Source: Qiania dongpingensis
GTDB taxonomy: Bacteria; Bacillota; Clostridia; Lachnospirales; Lachnospiraceae
Assembly (NCBI RefSeq): GCF_014337195.1
Contig: NZ_CP060634.1
Span: 930,001 to 994,000 of the forward strand
Length of the DNA stretch: 64,000 nt
Direction of reading: 5' to 3'
Part shown: piece after piece, positions 1 to 8,462 of the stretch
Layout: every line of letters starts with the position of its first letter
Numbering within the stretch: the stretch's first letter is position 1
The notes under the pieces: model-generated
The model's input: the letters and a program-made list of their open reading frames with translations, nothing else
Database searches by the model: none
What the model was told of the DNA's origin: nothing
Translations under genes and position numbers: made by a program

Positions 1-1644
1 TACCAGGCTTCTGTTCTCCTCTTCTGTTTCATAATTAGAACAGGAATACTCCGTGGTCATTCCGTCCCGGAAATGGATCTCCAAATTTTTATACTCCACC
101 TCGTTTATATAAATCTGAGATACGTGGAGCACCCCATAAGTCCCAGAAAGCCTGGGTGACGTAAAGACTTCTCCCAAAGGGATGTTCACATCGGCCAGGC
201 AGTTTTCAAAGTTGCTCTCTTTCTCCCGGTCTATAAGGACATGGAGGGCGACTCGAAGGTCGGTCCGGTTTCCGTTCCTTCCCCTTATCTCCACAAACTC
301 TCCCTCATCCAGCGCATCGATCAAAATCCCCTGAATCTCCTTGTACTGCTCATAGTCCAGCGTATTGATCCGGATGGTTTCTTTAAATATCTCTTCAAAA
401 TCTCTCCCGATCTCGGGAACCGGCCAGGAAATAATCGTAAAGCTCCGTTCCTCTCCTTTGATATATTGATTTACGATCTCACTGGATTGGGAAGCCAGTT
501 CTACAGAAAGACGTTTCTGTTTTTCATTCAGGGAAAACGCCTCCTGCTTATTCCGGTAGGAAAACGGTGTTTCCCCAAAAGTCTCCATCACTGCCGGGCC
601 GGCGTAGACCGCCGCCAGCTCCTTGTATTCCTCATATGCCACCCGCATCACAGAAAGCTTCCGCTCCTTGTAAGCCTTGTCAAGGAAAAGAGCGCTGTCA
701 AATCTGTGGTCATATTCATATTGTTTATTGGCATAAGCGCCATAATAACCGATTTTCAGATGCTGTCGTTTATTGGCGGCTCCCACCGCCGCACGGAATA
801 GGACAGGAGACAGGCCCATTTTTTCAAACTGCTTCACCGCCTGCCTAACTACCCGTTCAAAACCGATACAATACCGAATCTCCACCGTCTTCTTTTTGGA
901 AAGGTCGATCCCTGCAAGCTCAAACCCCCGGCGGTATCCTTCCGTATAGACTGCCGCCATTTTCTCAATGGTTTCCTCCGGCAGGCTGTTCAGAAATGCA
1001 GCTGTCCGCAGCTCGCTGTCTGAAATATATTCTCCGAACTGGTATAGGTACCTCAGATCGGAAAGCTCCCGATCCATGATGATCCTCACGGCGAAGTCCA
1101 GGGACGGATCGATCTGCTCCCGGATTCTCCTGACCACCGTCACATCACAATAATCGCTTACAAAATAATAGAGAGCTTCTTTCACCCCCAACAAAAACGT
1201 TTCTTCTGTCAATTCATTCGTTTCTTTGGACTCATATAAGTTATATATCTCAATAAACAATTCCAGGCACGGCGTCCATTCCTCCAGACGGTCTTCATAA
1301 ATATAGGCAATGCCCCCGCGAAGCTCCGATGAAAGAAAAGCAAACATCCGGCCTGCTTCCAGACCGAATTCTTTTACAGCATATGCCGGATTCGCATAGC
1401 TCGATTCATAGGCTTCCCCTAAAATATCCTCATAAAGGCAGCGGTTCCGTTCCCGCAGCACCTCCATGGAGGGGACAGTCTTTTCCCGCTTCTCCCGTTT
1501 AAGCGCCCTATAAACTTCATCCAGATAAAGCAGAAAACCCGCCTGCCTTTTAAAATATGCGGCAGTTGTTCCGCATTCCGCATAAATTTCCCGGATACGC
1601 CCCATTGACAATCCGTATCGTTCCAACAATATCGTATTCTCCAA
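1..1644 (-). CDS. M29-type aminopeptidase, 3' end cut by window edge
   Basis: The reading frame is open from a likely TTG start at 1644 to the left edge, about 548 codons, and the gene continues outside the window. An AGGGAG ribosome site lies 7 bases before the TTG; an internal ATG at 1605 is the alternative start. The last 100 residues carry the conserved thermophilic-type metallopeptidase (M29) block: GRNGNRTDLRVAL, then ENCLADVNIPLGEVFTSP, then GTYGVLHVSQIYINE. The glutamate in GEVFT corresponds to a metal ligand in this family; the histidine and aspartate ligands would lie in the missing C-terminal part. The long N-terminal half of about 300 residues is not in the classical 400-residue enzymes but occurs in longer clostridial relatives. 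Family assignment is good; peptide specificity is unknown. Confidence 0.8.
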   Translation of the reverse strand, partial: MENTILLERYGLSMGRIREIYAECGTTAAYFKRQAGFLLYLDEVYRALKREKREKTVPSMEVLRERNRCLYEDILGEAYESSYANPAYAVKEFGLEAGRMFAFLSSELRGGIAYIYEDRLEEWTPCLELFIEIYNLYESKETNELTEETFLLGVKEALYYFVSDYCDVTVVRRIREQIDPSLDFAVRIIMDRELSDLRYLYQFGEYISDSELRTAAFLNSLPEETIEKMAAVYTEGYRRGFELAGIDLSKKKTVEIRYCIGFERVVRQAVKQFEKMGLSPVLFRAAVGAANKRQHLKIGYYGAYANKQYEYDHRFDSALFLDKAYKERKLSVMRVAYEEYKELAAVYAGPAVMETFGETPFSYRNKQEAFSLNEKQKRLSVELASQSSEIVNQYIKGEERSFTIISWPVPEIGRDFEEIFKETIRINTLDYEQYKEIQGILIDALDEGEFVEIRGRNGNRTDLRVALHVLIDREKESNFENCLADVNIPLGEVFTSPRLSGTYGVLHVSQIYINEVEYKNLEIHFRDGMTTEYSCSNYETEEENRSLV

Positions 1645-1667
1645 TCCCGTCAGCTCCCTGTTTCCTA

Positions 1668-1973
1668 TTAACGGCTGTATTTTCTTTGAATGAGATAGAT
1701 CCAGAGAAAACATACGACCAGGCCTGCGCCCAGCATGAGCATGGACCAGCCGCTGAAATCCACCATGGTCTGGAGGACGCCGTCTATTGCCTCCACCACG
1801 GCAAGCACAAATATCGGCACACTCATCTCTTTGCAATAAGCCGCCTTGTCCTCAGGCTTTATCTGTTCCTGAGCATTCTTTCCCAGGAAATCCATTTTCC
1901 CTCCGCGCACCTGTACTCCCATAAATAAAAATACAACTGCTATGATAAAGCTGAATGACGAGTTGATTGACAT
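1668..1973 (-). CDS. small two-helix membrane protein (DUF3784-like)
   Basis: A 101-residue protein with an N-terminal hydrophobic helix (residues 6-22), a charged linker with EQIKPEDKAAYCKEM, and a long C-terminal hydrophobic stretch (about 50-95). This arrangement, with a PEDKAAYCK-type motif between helices, is typical of small DUF3784-like membrane proteins of Firmicutes. The gene sits just upstream of the M29 aminopeptidase on the same strand and ends 23 bases before its start, so the two may be co-transcribed. No biochemical role is known and I infer none. The ribosome site AGAGGAAAAAG before the ATG supports the start. Confidence 0.65.
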   Translation of the reverse strand: MSINSSFSFIIAVVFLFMGVQVRGGKMDFLGKNAQEQIKPEDKAAYCKEMSVPIFVLAVVEAIDGVLQTMVDFSGWSMLMLGAGLVVCFLWIYLIQRKYSR

Positions 1974-2012
1974 TTTCTTTTTCCTCTTTTCCTATAGTAT
2001 GTACCGCGGGCA

Positions 2013-2648
2013 CTATTTCTCCCTGTCGTCCTGTATCTTTCCCAATGCTACATTCTTCTCGATAAGTCCCTTTGTATACTCCCAAAGTTCCTCTGACCCC
2101 TCCGGTGTCTTCCTGTTCCTCGAAAGGATCTGGGACACCCGGACGCCATGCTCTTCCCATGCCCGCCCGTCTGTCGCGTCATTTAACAGCACCGGCTGTA
2201 TCTTGTCCAAGGCCAGCGCAAATTTCGCTTCCGGTGTCTCCGCCGCCTCAAACTCATCCCACAGACTGCGGAACCATCTTCCCTGATCCTCCGGAAGAAG
2301 ACTGAAGATCCTGTCCGCAGCCTTCACCTCCCGATCTCTCTTTGTCGTATTTCCGGCCTCATCGTAAGCATAGGTGTCTCCGGCGTCTATTTCTATCACA
2401 TCATGGATAAGCACCATTGTCATGGTCTTCGCCACATCAATCGGCTCATTGGCGTATTCGCTCATCAGAGCGCACATAAGAGCCAGATGCCAGGAATGCT
2501 CCGCATCATTTTCCTTTCTGCTGGCGTTGGAAAGATAAGTCTGCCGAAAAACCTGCTTGCTCTTATCCATCTCCAGAATAAAGGACATCTGTTTTTTCAG
2601 CCTGTCCACGTCCATTTCCTGTTTTTCCATATCGTGATCTTTTTTCAT
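2013..2648 (-). CDS. HD-domain phosphohydrolase (YfbR/HDDC2-like)
   Basis: A 211-residue HD-superfamily metal-dependent phosphohydrolase. The metal-binding motifs are visible: AEHSWHLA (the first histidine), HDVIEIDAGD (the HD pair) and the distal aspartate in ALDKIQPVLLN. The Y-x-Y and K-R segment after the HD pair fits the HDDC2/YfbR branch, which dephosphorylates deoxynucleoside 5'-monophosphates, so a nucleotide house-cleaning role is plausible but inferred. The ATG at 2648 has GAGGG at seven bases; the ATG at 2654 lies too close to the same site. The gene begins 12 bases after the preceding small membrane protein gene and probably belongs to the same transcript. Confidence 0.75.
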   Translation of the reverse strand: MKKDHDMEKQEMDVDRLKKQMSFILEMDKSKQVFRQTYLSNASRKENDAEHSWHLALMCALMSEYANEPIDVAKTMTMVLIHDVIEIDAGDTYAYDEAGNTTKRDREVKAADRIFSLLPEDQGRWFRSLWDEFEAAETPEAKFALALDKIQPVLLNDATDGRAWEEHGVRVSQILSRNRKTPEGSEELWEYTKGLIEKNVALGKIQDDREK

Positions 2649-2659
2649 ACTCATTCCCT

Positions 2660-2995
2660 CTAAATTATGATCCCCATTACATAAATAGTTATGATCCCTG
2701 CGATTCCCGCCAGATTTAGGCCGATGGCTACCTTTGACAATACCGGCATACCCTCTTCCTTCGCCCTTTTCCTTGCATCCCGTATGGGAAAAATAAGGCC
2801 CAGGATATTCAGGAAAAATGCCAGAAATCCAAGAGCCGCTATGGTCGCGTCCCCATGCCCGTAGGTGCGGAACGCAATGGCCAGCCCTGCCGCCAGAAAA
2901 AGCAGGGAGCCTACAAATATCAGGATGGATACCATTCCGGCTGTGGAAAAATGAATTGTAAAAAGCTTTGTTTTCTTCCTGTTCAAACTGTTCAA
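2660..2995 (-). CDS. small three-helix membrane protein (DUF6142-like)
   Basis: A 111-residue integral membrane protein that starts with a TTG codon preceded by AGGGGAG at eight bases. After a basic N-terminus (NRKKTK) there are three hydrophobic helices at roughly residues 18-42, 50-70 and 86-110, with a basic cytoplasmic loop (RDARKRAKEEG) between the second and third. The length and topology resemble the small DUF6142 family seen in Lachnospiraceae, but I cannot verify that without a search. Function unknown. It is immediately upstream of the HD phosphohydrolase on the same strand. Confidence 0.6.
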   Translation of the reverse strand: MNSLNRKKTKLFTIHFSTAGMVSILIFVGSLLFLAAGLAIAFRTYGHGDATIAALGFLAFFLNILGLIFPIRDARKRAKEEGMPVLSKVAIGLNLAGIAGIITIYVMGIII

Positions 2996-3019
2996 ATTAA
3001 GTCTCCCCTGACTGATTTC

Positions 3020-3490
3020 TTATCTCTTTTTATGAAGCTGCCTTCTGAACCGGGCCGCGATCAAAAAACACCAGTAGCCTGCCAGGCTGCCAAGAGTATT
3101 TAACATCAGATCGTCCACGTCAAAGCTGCCGCGCCTGGTCACCAACTGAAGACTCTCTATACAAAGACTGCAGAGCAGGCCCAAAAGAAACACGATATAC
3201 CACCTTCTGTTGGACAGGCACAGCATCGGGAGGATGAATCCAAAAGGCATAAACGCAACAATATTCCCGATCAGATTCATGCTGGCATTCAGAGGACCTA
3301 ATACATCCCAGTACCGGATACAGCGGTATATCTCCCGGAAAGGCTCCAGATTATACCGGTATCCCACAGACAGGTCCGTCCTCCCCAGGGACTCAGAAAA
3401 AAACATAAAATAAGTGAGTCCCGCCAGATAAAATATAAATAGAATCCATCCGATGGAACGGACGGCTCTCGTGCTAAAATGTTTTTTCAA
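3020..3490 (-). CDS. VanZ family membrane protein
   Basis: A 156-residue protein with four to five predicted membrane helices. The typical VanZ pattern is present: a helix ending in MFFSESLGR, the NLEPFREIYR segment, then NLIGNIVAFMPFGFILP, and an acidic IESLQLVTRRGSFDVDD block followed by a last helix. VanZ proteins were named from the teicoplanin-resistance cluster, but most members, including those outside van clusters, have no defined function. The start is a TTG with AAGGTGAT upstream. No other van genes are near, so resistance should not be inferred. Confidence 0.85.
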   Translation of the reverse strand: MKKHFSTRAVRSIGWILFIFYLAGLTYFMFFSESLGRTDLSVGYRYNLEPFREIYRCIRYWDVLGPLNASMNLIGNIVAFMPFGFILPMLCLSNRRWYIVFLLGLLCSLCIESLQLVTRRGSFDVDDLMLNTLGSLAGYWCFLIAARFRRQLHKKR

Positions 3491-3511
3491 TGCAGATCAC
3501 CTTGTGTTCCA

Positions 3512-3664
3512 TCAAAAAGTAATGTCTGATTTCCGTTTCAGTAAAAAGGCGCCGCTCACGATACTTCCAATTCCTACCACGAGGCCCGCGACTATGATGA
3601 CGATTCCCATCACAATGGAAAAGGCGCCTGTGCTCTTCATTGTTTTATATACTTTTTCACCCAT
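3512..3664 (-). CDS. 50-residue single-helix membrane protein downstream of pyrE
   Basis: A short gene encoding 50 residues. It starts MGEKVYKTMK, has one strongly hydrophobic, glycine-rich helix (about residues 15-43, including IVMGIVIIVAGLVVG), and ends in a basic tail LLKRKSDITF. A near-perfect AGGAGGT ribosome site lies eight bases before the ATG, which is the main reason for calling it. The gene begins 11 bases after the pyrE stop codon, so it is likely the last gene of the pyrimidine transcript. I recognise the general type (small membrane proteins common in this family) but no function. Confidence 0.7.
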   Translation of the reverse strand: MGEKVYKTMKSTGAFSIVMGIVIIVAGLVVGIGSIVSGAFLLKRKSDITF

Positions 3665-3675
3665 CCGGACACCTC

Positions 3676-4353
3676 CTACTCTTCTGCTCCATATTGTTCA
3701 TAATATGCGTCAATAGCTGCTTTTAATGTATCGTCGATGATGATCTCGCCTTTATAAGGCCTGTTGTACAGGTGCTCCACCACGTCCGCCATGGTCACGA
3801 TAGACGCAGTCTCCAGACCATATTTTTCATGGATTTCCCTCAGAGCGGACTTGCTTCCCTGTCCCCGCTCCATCCGATCCACCGAAACCACCAGACCAAG
3901 CACCTCTATGTCACCTTGTGCCTTAATGATGGGCAGTGTCTCGCCTATGGAAGTCCCCGCTGTGGTCACATCCTCGATGATGACCACCTTGTCACCGTCC
4001 TCAATGGGGCTCCCAAGAAGAATCCCCTTGTCCCCATGGTCCTTGATTTCCTTTCTGTTGGAACAGTAGCGGATATCGGCGCCATACTGGGTGCTGATCG
4101 CGATGGAAGCCGCCACGCTCAGAGGAATCCCTTTATAGGCCGGTCCAAACAGCACATCAAAATCCGTCCCGAACCTGTCCGCGATCGCTTTTGCATAATA
4201 GCCTCCCAGACGTCTCAGCTGCTCACCTGTCCGGTAAAACCCCGTATTGATGAAAAACGGAGTCTTTCTCCCGCTCTTCGTCACAAAATCTCCAAATTTG
4301 AGAACCTTACAGTCCACCATGAATTCGATGAATTCTGCCTTATATTGTTCCAT
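3676..4353 (-). CDS. pyrE: orotate phosphoribosyltransferase
   Basis: Converts orotate and PRPP to orotidine 5'-phosphate, the fifth step of UMP synthesis, in the cytoplasm. The 225-residue length is standard. The PRPP-binding motif VVIIEDVTTAGTS is at residues 123-135, and the flexible catalytic loop RKEIKDHGDKG at 100-110 carries the conserved lysines and histidine. It is the last enzyme gene of the pyrC-F-K-D-E operon, separated from pyrD by 58 bases with its own good ribosome site (AAAGGAGCAGGTGA), which may allow independent translation. No attenuator was seen in the gap. Confidence 0.97.
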   Translation of the reverse strand: MEQYKAEFIEFMVDCKVLKFGDFVTKSGRKTPFFINTGFYRTGEQLRRLGGYYAKAIADRFGTDFDVLFGPAYKGIPLSVAASIAISTQYGADIRYCSNRKEIKDHGDKGILLGSPIEDGDKVVIIEDVTTAGTSIGETLPIIKAQGDIEVLGLVVSVDRMERGQGSKSALREIHEKYGLETASIVTMADVVEHLYNRPYKGEIIIDDTLKAAIDAYYEQYGAEE

Positions 4354-4411
4354 TTCCTGTCACCTGCTCCTTTCTGATGCCGCTCCTCAACTCCGTAAAG
4401 CCGCCTCCGGT

Positions 4412-5314
4412 TCAGCGTACTGCTCCGATCAGCTCCCTGATATCCTCAATTCCATAACGTTCCATATATGCGCGAATCCCATCCACCACCTCCGACGTGG
4501 CATATGGATTGTGGAAGTTTGCCGTCCCCACGGACACTGCTGACGCGCCGGCCAGGATAAATTCCAGAGCATCCTCAGCGCACAGAATACCTCCCATCCC
4601 GATTACAGGCACCTTCACCGCCTGCGCCGCCTGGTATACCATGCGTACCGCCACCGGCTTCACCGCGGGTCCGGACAGCCCGCCTGTCTTATTTGCCACG
4701 GCAAATGTCCTCTTATGGATATCAATCTTCATTCCCGTGATGGTATTGATAAGAGAGATCGCATCGGCTCCGCCGGCCTCAACTGCCTTTGCCATTTCCC
4801 CGATATCCGTCACATTGGGGCTCAGCTTCATGATGACCGGCTGAGCCGCTTTTTCTTTCACGGCTCTCGTGATGGTCTCAGCCGCCTTTGTATCCTGTCC
4901 GAAAGCGATCCCGCCTTCCCTTACGTTTGGACAGGAGATGTTGATCTCCAGCATATCCACCGGCTCATCCGCCAGGCGTTCCACCACTTCCACATAATCT
5001 TCCGTGGTCTTTCCGCAGACATTGACGATGATCCTGGTATCATATTGTCTGAGAAACGGAATATCCCGCTTGACAAACACATCGATTCCTGGATTCTGAA
5101 GGCCGATGGCATTGATCATCCCTCCATAGGTCTCCGCGATCCTGGGCGCAGGATTCCCCGGCCAAGGCACATTGGCCACGCCTTTTGTCACCACGGCTCC
5201 TAAACGGCTAAGGTCCACAAATTCGCTGTATTCCTGCCCGGAGCCAAAGGTTCCGGATGCCGTCATCACCGGGTTTTTAAGGGTCACCCCCGCCAAATCT
5301 ACCGACAGATTCAT
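4412..5314 (-). CDS. pyrD: dihydroorotate dehydrogenase B, catalytic subunit
   Basis: The FMN-containing subunit of the NAD-linked, class 1B dihydroorotate dehydrogenase, which oxidises dihydroorotate to orotate. At 300 residues it has the normal length. NISCPNVREGG (about 125-135) holds the catalytic-base cysteine that marks the 1B class; class 2 enzymes use serine. The C-terminal phosphate-binding region GMGGILCAEDALEFILAGASAVSVGT is intact. The ATG overlaps the pyrK stop by four bases (ATGA), so the two subunits are translationally coupled, matching the known PyrD2-PyrK2 heterotetramer. Confidence 0.97.
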   Translation of the reverse strand: MNLSVDLAGVTLKNPVMTASGTFGSGQEYSEFVDLSRLGAVVTKGVANVPWPGNPAPRIAETYGGMINAIGLQNPGIDVFVKRDIPFLRQYDTRIIVNVCGKTTEDYVEVVERLADEPVDMLEINISCPNVREGGIAFGQDTKAAETITRAVKEKAAQPVIMKLSPNVTDIGEMAKAVEAGGADAISLINTITGMKIDIHKRTFAVANKTGGLSGPAVKPVAVRMVYQAAQAVKVPVIGMGGILCAEDALEFILAGASAVSVGTANFHNPYATSEVVDGIRAYMERYGIEDIRELIGAVR

Positions 5315-6081
5315 CTAAGCTCCACCTCCTCCGCCCGGAATACCGGCCCGTCTTTACAGATTCTCTTATTATGCACCTGACTGTGGCTGTCCACTTCTTT
5401 TGACTGACAGATACATGCCAGACACGCGCCGACGCCGCAGGCCATCCTTTCCTCCAGCGATATCCATGCCTCAATCCCCCGCTCCGACGCATAATCCTTC
5501 AGAGCCCGGAGCATCGGCGCCGGCCCGCAGGCATAGAGCACATCCGCCGAAAGGTCATGTTCCCTGATGGCATCCAGGACATTCCCCGAAGTTCCAAAGC
5601 TTCCATCCTCCGTCGCCACATAAAGCGGTCCCTCGTGTTCAAATTCCTCTTTTAAGAACATATGGCTGTTCCGGTATCCCATGATCAGCTTTTTTTCTCC
5701 GGGAAGCCTTTTCGCAAGCTCCAGCATAGGGGGAACTCCGATTCCCCCTCCGATCAGAAATGCGCGCTTATTTTCTGCCGCTTCCAGGGGGAATCCATTC
5801 CCCAAAGGACCAAGGACGGGAATCGAATCACCGGCCTTATATGCTGCAAACTCCTCAGTCCCTTTCCCGGCGATCCGGTAAACCAAACGGATTCGCCCTT
5901 TTGAGATCTCACAAATACTTATGGGGCGCGGCAGAAGTCTGGAACCGTCTTTGCTGTAAAGGGACAGGAACTGTCCCGGCCCGGCTTCCTCCGCCATTTC
6001 CGTTTCAATCCACATACTGTATATGCCCGGCGCCAAGGACTCCTGCGAAAGGATTCTGGCCGTCTCTTTTCTCTTCGCCAT
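5311..6081 (-). CDS. pyrK: dihydroorotate dehydrogenase B, electron-transfer subunit
   Basis: Carries electrons from the FMN of PyrD to NAD through FAD and a 2Fe-2S cluster. The 256-residue protein has an N-terminal FAD-binding barrel (RPISICEI, the FAD motif), a nucleotide-binding fold with GGGIGVPPMLELA, and a C-terminal cysteine cluster spaced C-G-V-G-A-C-L-A-C with a fourth cysteine in KRICKDGP, which binds the iron-sulphur cluster. It lies between pyrF and pyrD. Its neighbours and the cluster spacing separate it from related ferredoxin-NADP reductases. Confidence 0.96.
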   Translation of the reverse strand: MAKRKETARILSQESLAPGIYSMWIETEMAEEAGPGQFLSLYSKDGSRLLPRPISICEISKGRIRLVYRIAGKGTEEFAAYKAGDSIPVLGPLGNGFPLEAAENKRAFLIGGGIGVPPMLELAKRLPGEKKLIMGYRNSHMFLKEEFEHEGPLYVATEDGSFGTSGNVLDAIREHDLSADVLYACGPAPMLRALKDYASERGIEAWISLEERMACGVGACLACICQSKEVDSHSQVHNKRICKDGPVFRAEEVELR

Positions 6082-6122
6082 ATCTGAACGATCTCCTGCT
6101 CTTTATCTTTTATAGTCCGCCT

Positions 6123-7052
6123 TTATATATGTGCCTGCAGCGCTCCGTTTATATCTGCGATCATATCGAGCACTGCCTGTCTGGATGCTTCTCCAAAATT
6201 CTCCGCCCCAAACTTAGCATAAGGCTCTTTTTTATATGCCGCAATGATACCCCTGGAAGAGTTGACAATCGCGCCCAGACCGTCCTCGTTGAAATAAGGG
6301 ACCAGATCCGCCGCTTTTCCTCCCTGTGCTCCGTAGCCGGGAACCAGGATAAAGGACTTGGGCATGACCTTTCTCAGCACCTTTCCCATTTCCGGATAAG
6401 TTGCGCCCACGACAGCTCCCACATAGCTGTAAGAGTCTCCCATGCACGCTTCTCCCCACTGGGCCACCTTTTCACCCACCCACTCATACAAGGGCCGGCC
6501 GTCCATGAGCCTGTCCTGAAACTCCCCGCTGGATGGATTGGAGGTCTTGACCAAGATGAAGATTCCCTTTTTCTCCTCCTTGCAGACATCTACAAAAGGT
6601 TTGATGCCGTCCGTTCCCAGATATGGATTGACCGTGGCAAAATCCTCGTCAAAAACCTTCTGGACCGTATTTCCCACCTGAACTCTGCCCAGATGACCCG
6701 TGGCATACGCCGCCGAAGTGGAGCCAATATCCCCGCGCTTCACATCGCCGATCACGATCAGATCCTTTTCATGGCAGTAATCCACCGTCTTTTTATATGC
6801 TTCCATACCTTCTACGCCAAACTGCTCATACATGGCTATCTGGGGCTTCACAGCAGGAATCAAGTCACAGACAGAATCCACGATCCCTTTATTGAACTGC
6901 CAAATGGCATCTGCCGCTCCCTTTAAGGTTTCTCCATATTCCTCAAAAGATCTTTTTAAAATATGCTCAGGCACATAGGAAAGCATCGGATCCAGGCCTG
7001 CCACGACGGGCGCTCCCAATTTCTTTATTTTTTCACACAGCTTGTTGATCAT
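6123..7052 (-). CDS. pyrF: orotidine 5'-phosphate decarboxylase (type 2)
   Basis: Makes UMP from OMP, the last step of the pathway. The chosen ATG gives 309 residues beginning MINKLCEKI and has GGAGGA at a correct distance. A longer open frame (to 7103) would overlap pyrC and adds a segment foreign to the family. The active-site signature GDVKRGDIGSTS, containing the D-K-x-x-D tetrad, is present, and AGLDPM at the N-terminus provides the first substrate-binding aspartate. The length is that of the type 2 subfamily, longer than the about 240 residues of B. subtilis PyrF. It begins 16 bases after pyrC. Confidence 0.95.
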   Translation of the reverse strand: MINKLCEKIKKLGAPVVAGLDPMLSYVPEHILKRSFEEYGETLKGAADAIWQFNKGIVDSVCDLIPAVKPQIAMYEQFGVEGMEAYKKTVDYCHEKDLIVIGDVKRGDIGSTSAAYATGHLGRVQVGNTVQKVFDEDFATVNPYLGTDGIKPFVDVCKEEKKGIFILVKTSNPSSGEFQDRLMDGRPLYEWVGEKVAQWGEACMGDSYSYVGAVVGATYPEMGKVLRKVMPKSFILVPGYGAQGGKAADLVPYFNEDGLGAIVNSSRGIIAAYKKEPYAKFGAENFGEASRQAVLDMIADINGALQAHI

Positions 7053-7068
7053 TTGTTTCCTCCTGCTA

Positions 7069-8346
7069 TCATTCTGCTTCGTATACAACGGCTCCGTCCA
7101 CAATGGTCATCACCACCTGGCCCTTCACCTTTTTTCCTTCAAAGGGCGTATTTTTTCCCTTTGATACAAAATCTTCTTTATGGATGACATATTCTCTGTC
7201 CGGATCGATCAGGACAATGTCAGCACATTTCCCTTCTGCCAGGCTTCCTTTGTCGACTCCCAGTATCCTGGCAGGCGCATGGCTCATCCGCTCTGCCATC
7301 TCCATGGGGGTCAGGATGCCCTTATGAACCAGCTCCGTCATGGTAACAGCCACCGATGTCTCCAGCCCCACAATACCAAAGGGCGCGCCGGCAAAGCCTT
7401 TTTCCTTTTCCTCTTCTCCATGGGGTGCGTGGTCTGTGGCAATCACATCGATGATACCGCGCTTCAGTCCGTCAATCAAAGCGTCTACATCCTCTTTTTC
7501 CCGCAGAGGCGGGTTCATCTTATAATTGGCATCGTCCTCCGGGATATCGCTACTGGTCAAGGCAAAGTGATGGGGGCATACCTCTGCCGTCACCGGAAGG
7601 CCCGCTTCCTTGGCGAGCCGGATCATCTCCACGCTGTCTTTTGTAGAGCAGTGGCAAAGATGCAGCTTAGCCCCTGTCTCCTTTGCAATCAGGATGTCCC
7701 TTGCAACTATCACATCCTCTACCCCGTTTGTGATGCCGGGAAGTCCCATTTTTCTGGACTTTTCGCACTCATTCATCACTCCGCCGGCCACCATGTTCTT
7801 ATCCTCGCAGTGCGCCAGTACCGTAACTCCCTCGCGGGCCGCCGTTTTCATGGCATCCCGGTACAGCCCCGCGTCCATCACCGATTTGCCGTCCTCGCTG
7901 ATAAAAGCCATACCTTCTTTCTTCATCCCGGCGATATCCGTGATCTCCGTGCCCTGCTGCCCCTTTGTCACCGCACCAATGAAGGAAACGTGTACCGGGC
8001 ACTCTGCCGCCGCCCGCAGTGTCTGGCTCCTGATCATCTCGGGGCTGTCTGTGACCGGTATGGTATTGGGCATGGCGCACATGGTAGTGACGCCTCCCCT
8101 GGCAGCCGCCAAACCGCCGGTATGAAGTGTTTCCTTATATTCCAGCCCCGGATCGCGAAGATGCACATGCAGATCGATGATCCCCGGCATCACATAGAAG
8201 CCTTCCGCATTCACGACTCTTCCGGCCTCTTCTTCAATATCCTGCGCTACCCGGAGAATCTTCCCATCCTCCGTCAGCACATCAAATATCCCGTCTTTCC
8301 CGGTATCCGGGTCAATCACATGTCCGTTCTTTATCAATAATTTCAT
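7069..8346 (-). CDS. pyrC: dihydroorotase
   Basis: Cyclises carbamoyl aspartate to dihydroorotate. The 425-residue protein is a type I amidohydrolase: IDLHVHLRDPG gives the first two metal histidines, then HCEDK, HLCHCSTKDS and ATDHAPH supply the remaining metal and catalytic residues; the bridging carboxylated lysine or aspartate lies in between. It is the first gene of the operon and follows a strong promoter at 8397-8425. The steps before it (carbamoyl phosphate synthase, PyrB) are not in this window. Confidence 0.96.
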   Translation of the reverse strand: MKLLIKNGHVIDPDTGKDGIFDVLTEDGKILRVAQDIEEEAGRVVNAEGFYVMPGIIDLHVHLRDPGLEYKETLHTGGLAAARGGVTTMCAMPNTIPVTDSPEMIRSQTLRAAAECPVHVSFIGAVTKGQQGTEITDIAGMKKEGMAFISEDGKSVMDAGLYRDAMKTAAREGVTVLAHCEDKNMVAGGVMNECEKSRKMGLPGITNGVEDVIVARDILIAKETGAKLHLCHCSTKDSVEMIRLAKEAGLPVTAEVCPHHFALTSSDIPEDDANYKMNPPLREKEDVDALIDGLKRGIIDVIATDHAPHGEEEKEKGFAGAPFGIVGLETSVAVTMTELVHKGILTPMEMAERMSHAPARILGVDKGSLAEGKCADIVLIDPDREYVIHKEDFVSKGKNTPFEGKKVKGQVVMTIVDGAVVYEAE

Positions 8347-8396
8347 GAATCCACGCCTTTCTTTCCTGTTCTCTTATATGCGTGCCTGTCGTATCT

Positions 8397-8425
8397 ATTC
8401 TAGCATAAGCTTTTTCGTTCGTCCA
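8397..8425 (-). promoter_or_regulatory. sigma-A promoter of the pyrimidine operon
   Basis: On the minus strand TGGACG, 17 bases, TAGAAT, about 50 bases upstream of the pyrC ATG. No PyrR-type attenuator or terminator hairpin is evident in the short leader, so the usual PyrR attenuation is not supported from sequence. Confidence 0.65.
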
Positions 8426-8462
8426 GTTTTATCGCCCGACGGCCTCCATGCCGGAAAGCCAT

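Noticed and set aside
3020..3490. Glycopeptide resistance from the VanZ gene
   Set aside because: VanZ-fold proteins are common without van operons, and no vanA, vanH or vanX type gene is nearby.
6123..7103. Longer pyrF start at 7103
   Set aside because: It would overlap pyrC by 35 bases, lacks a ribosome site, and adds 17 residues unlike the family; the ATG at 7052 has GGAGGA.
8347..8462. PyrR attenuator upstream of pyrC
   Set aside because: The leader is only about 45 bases and contains no terminator/antiterminator pair or PyrR anti-antiterminator sequence.
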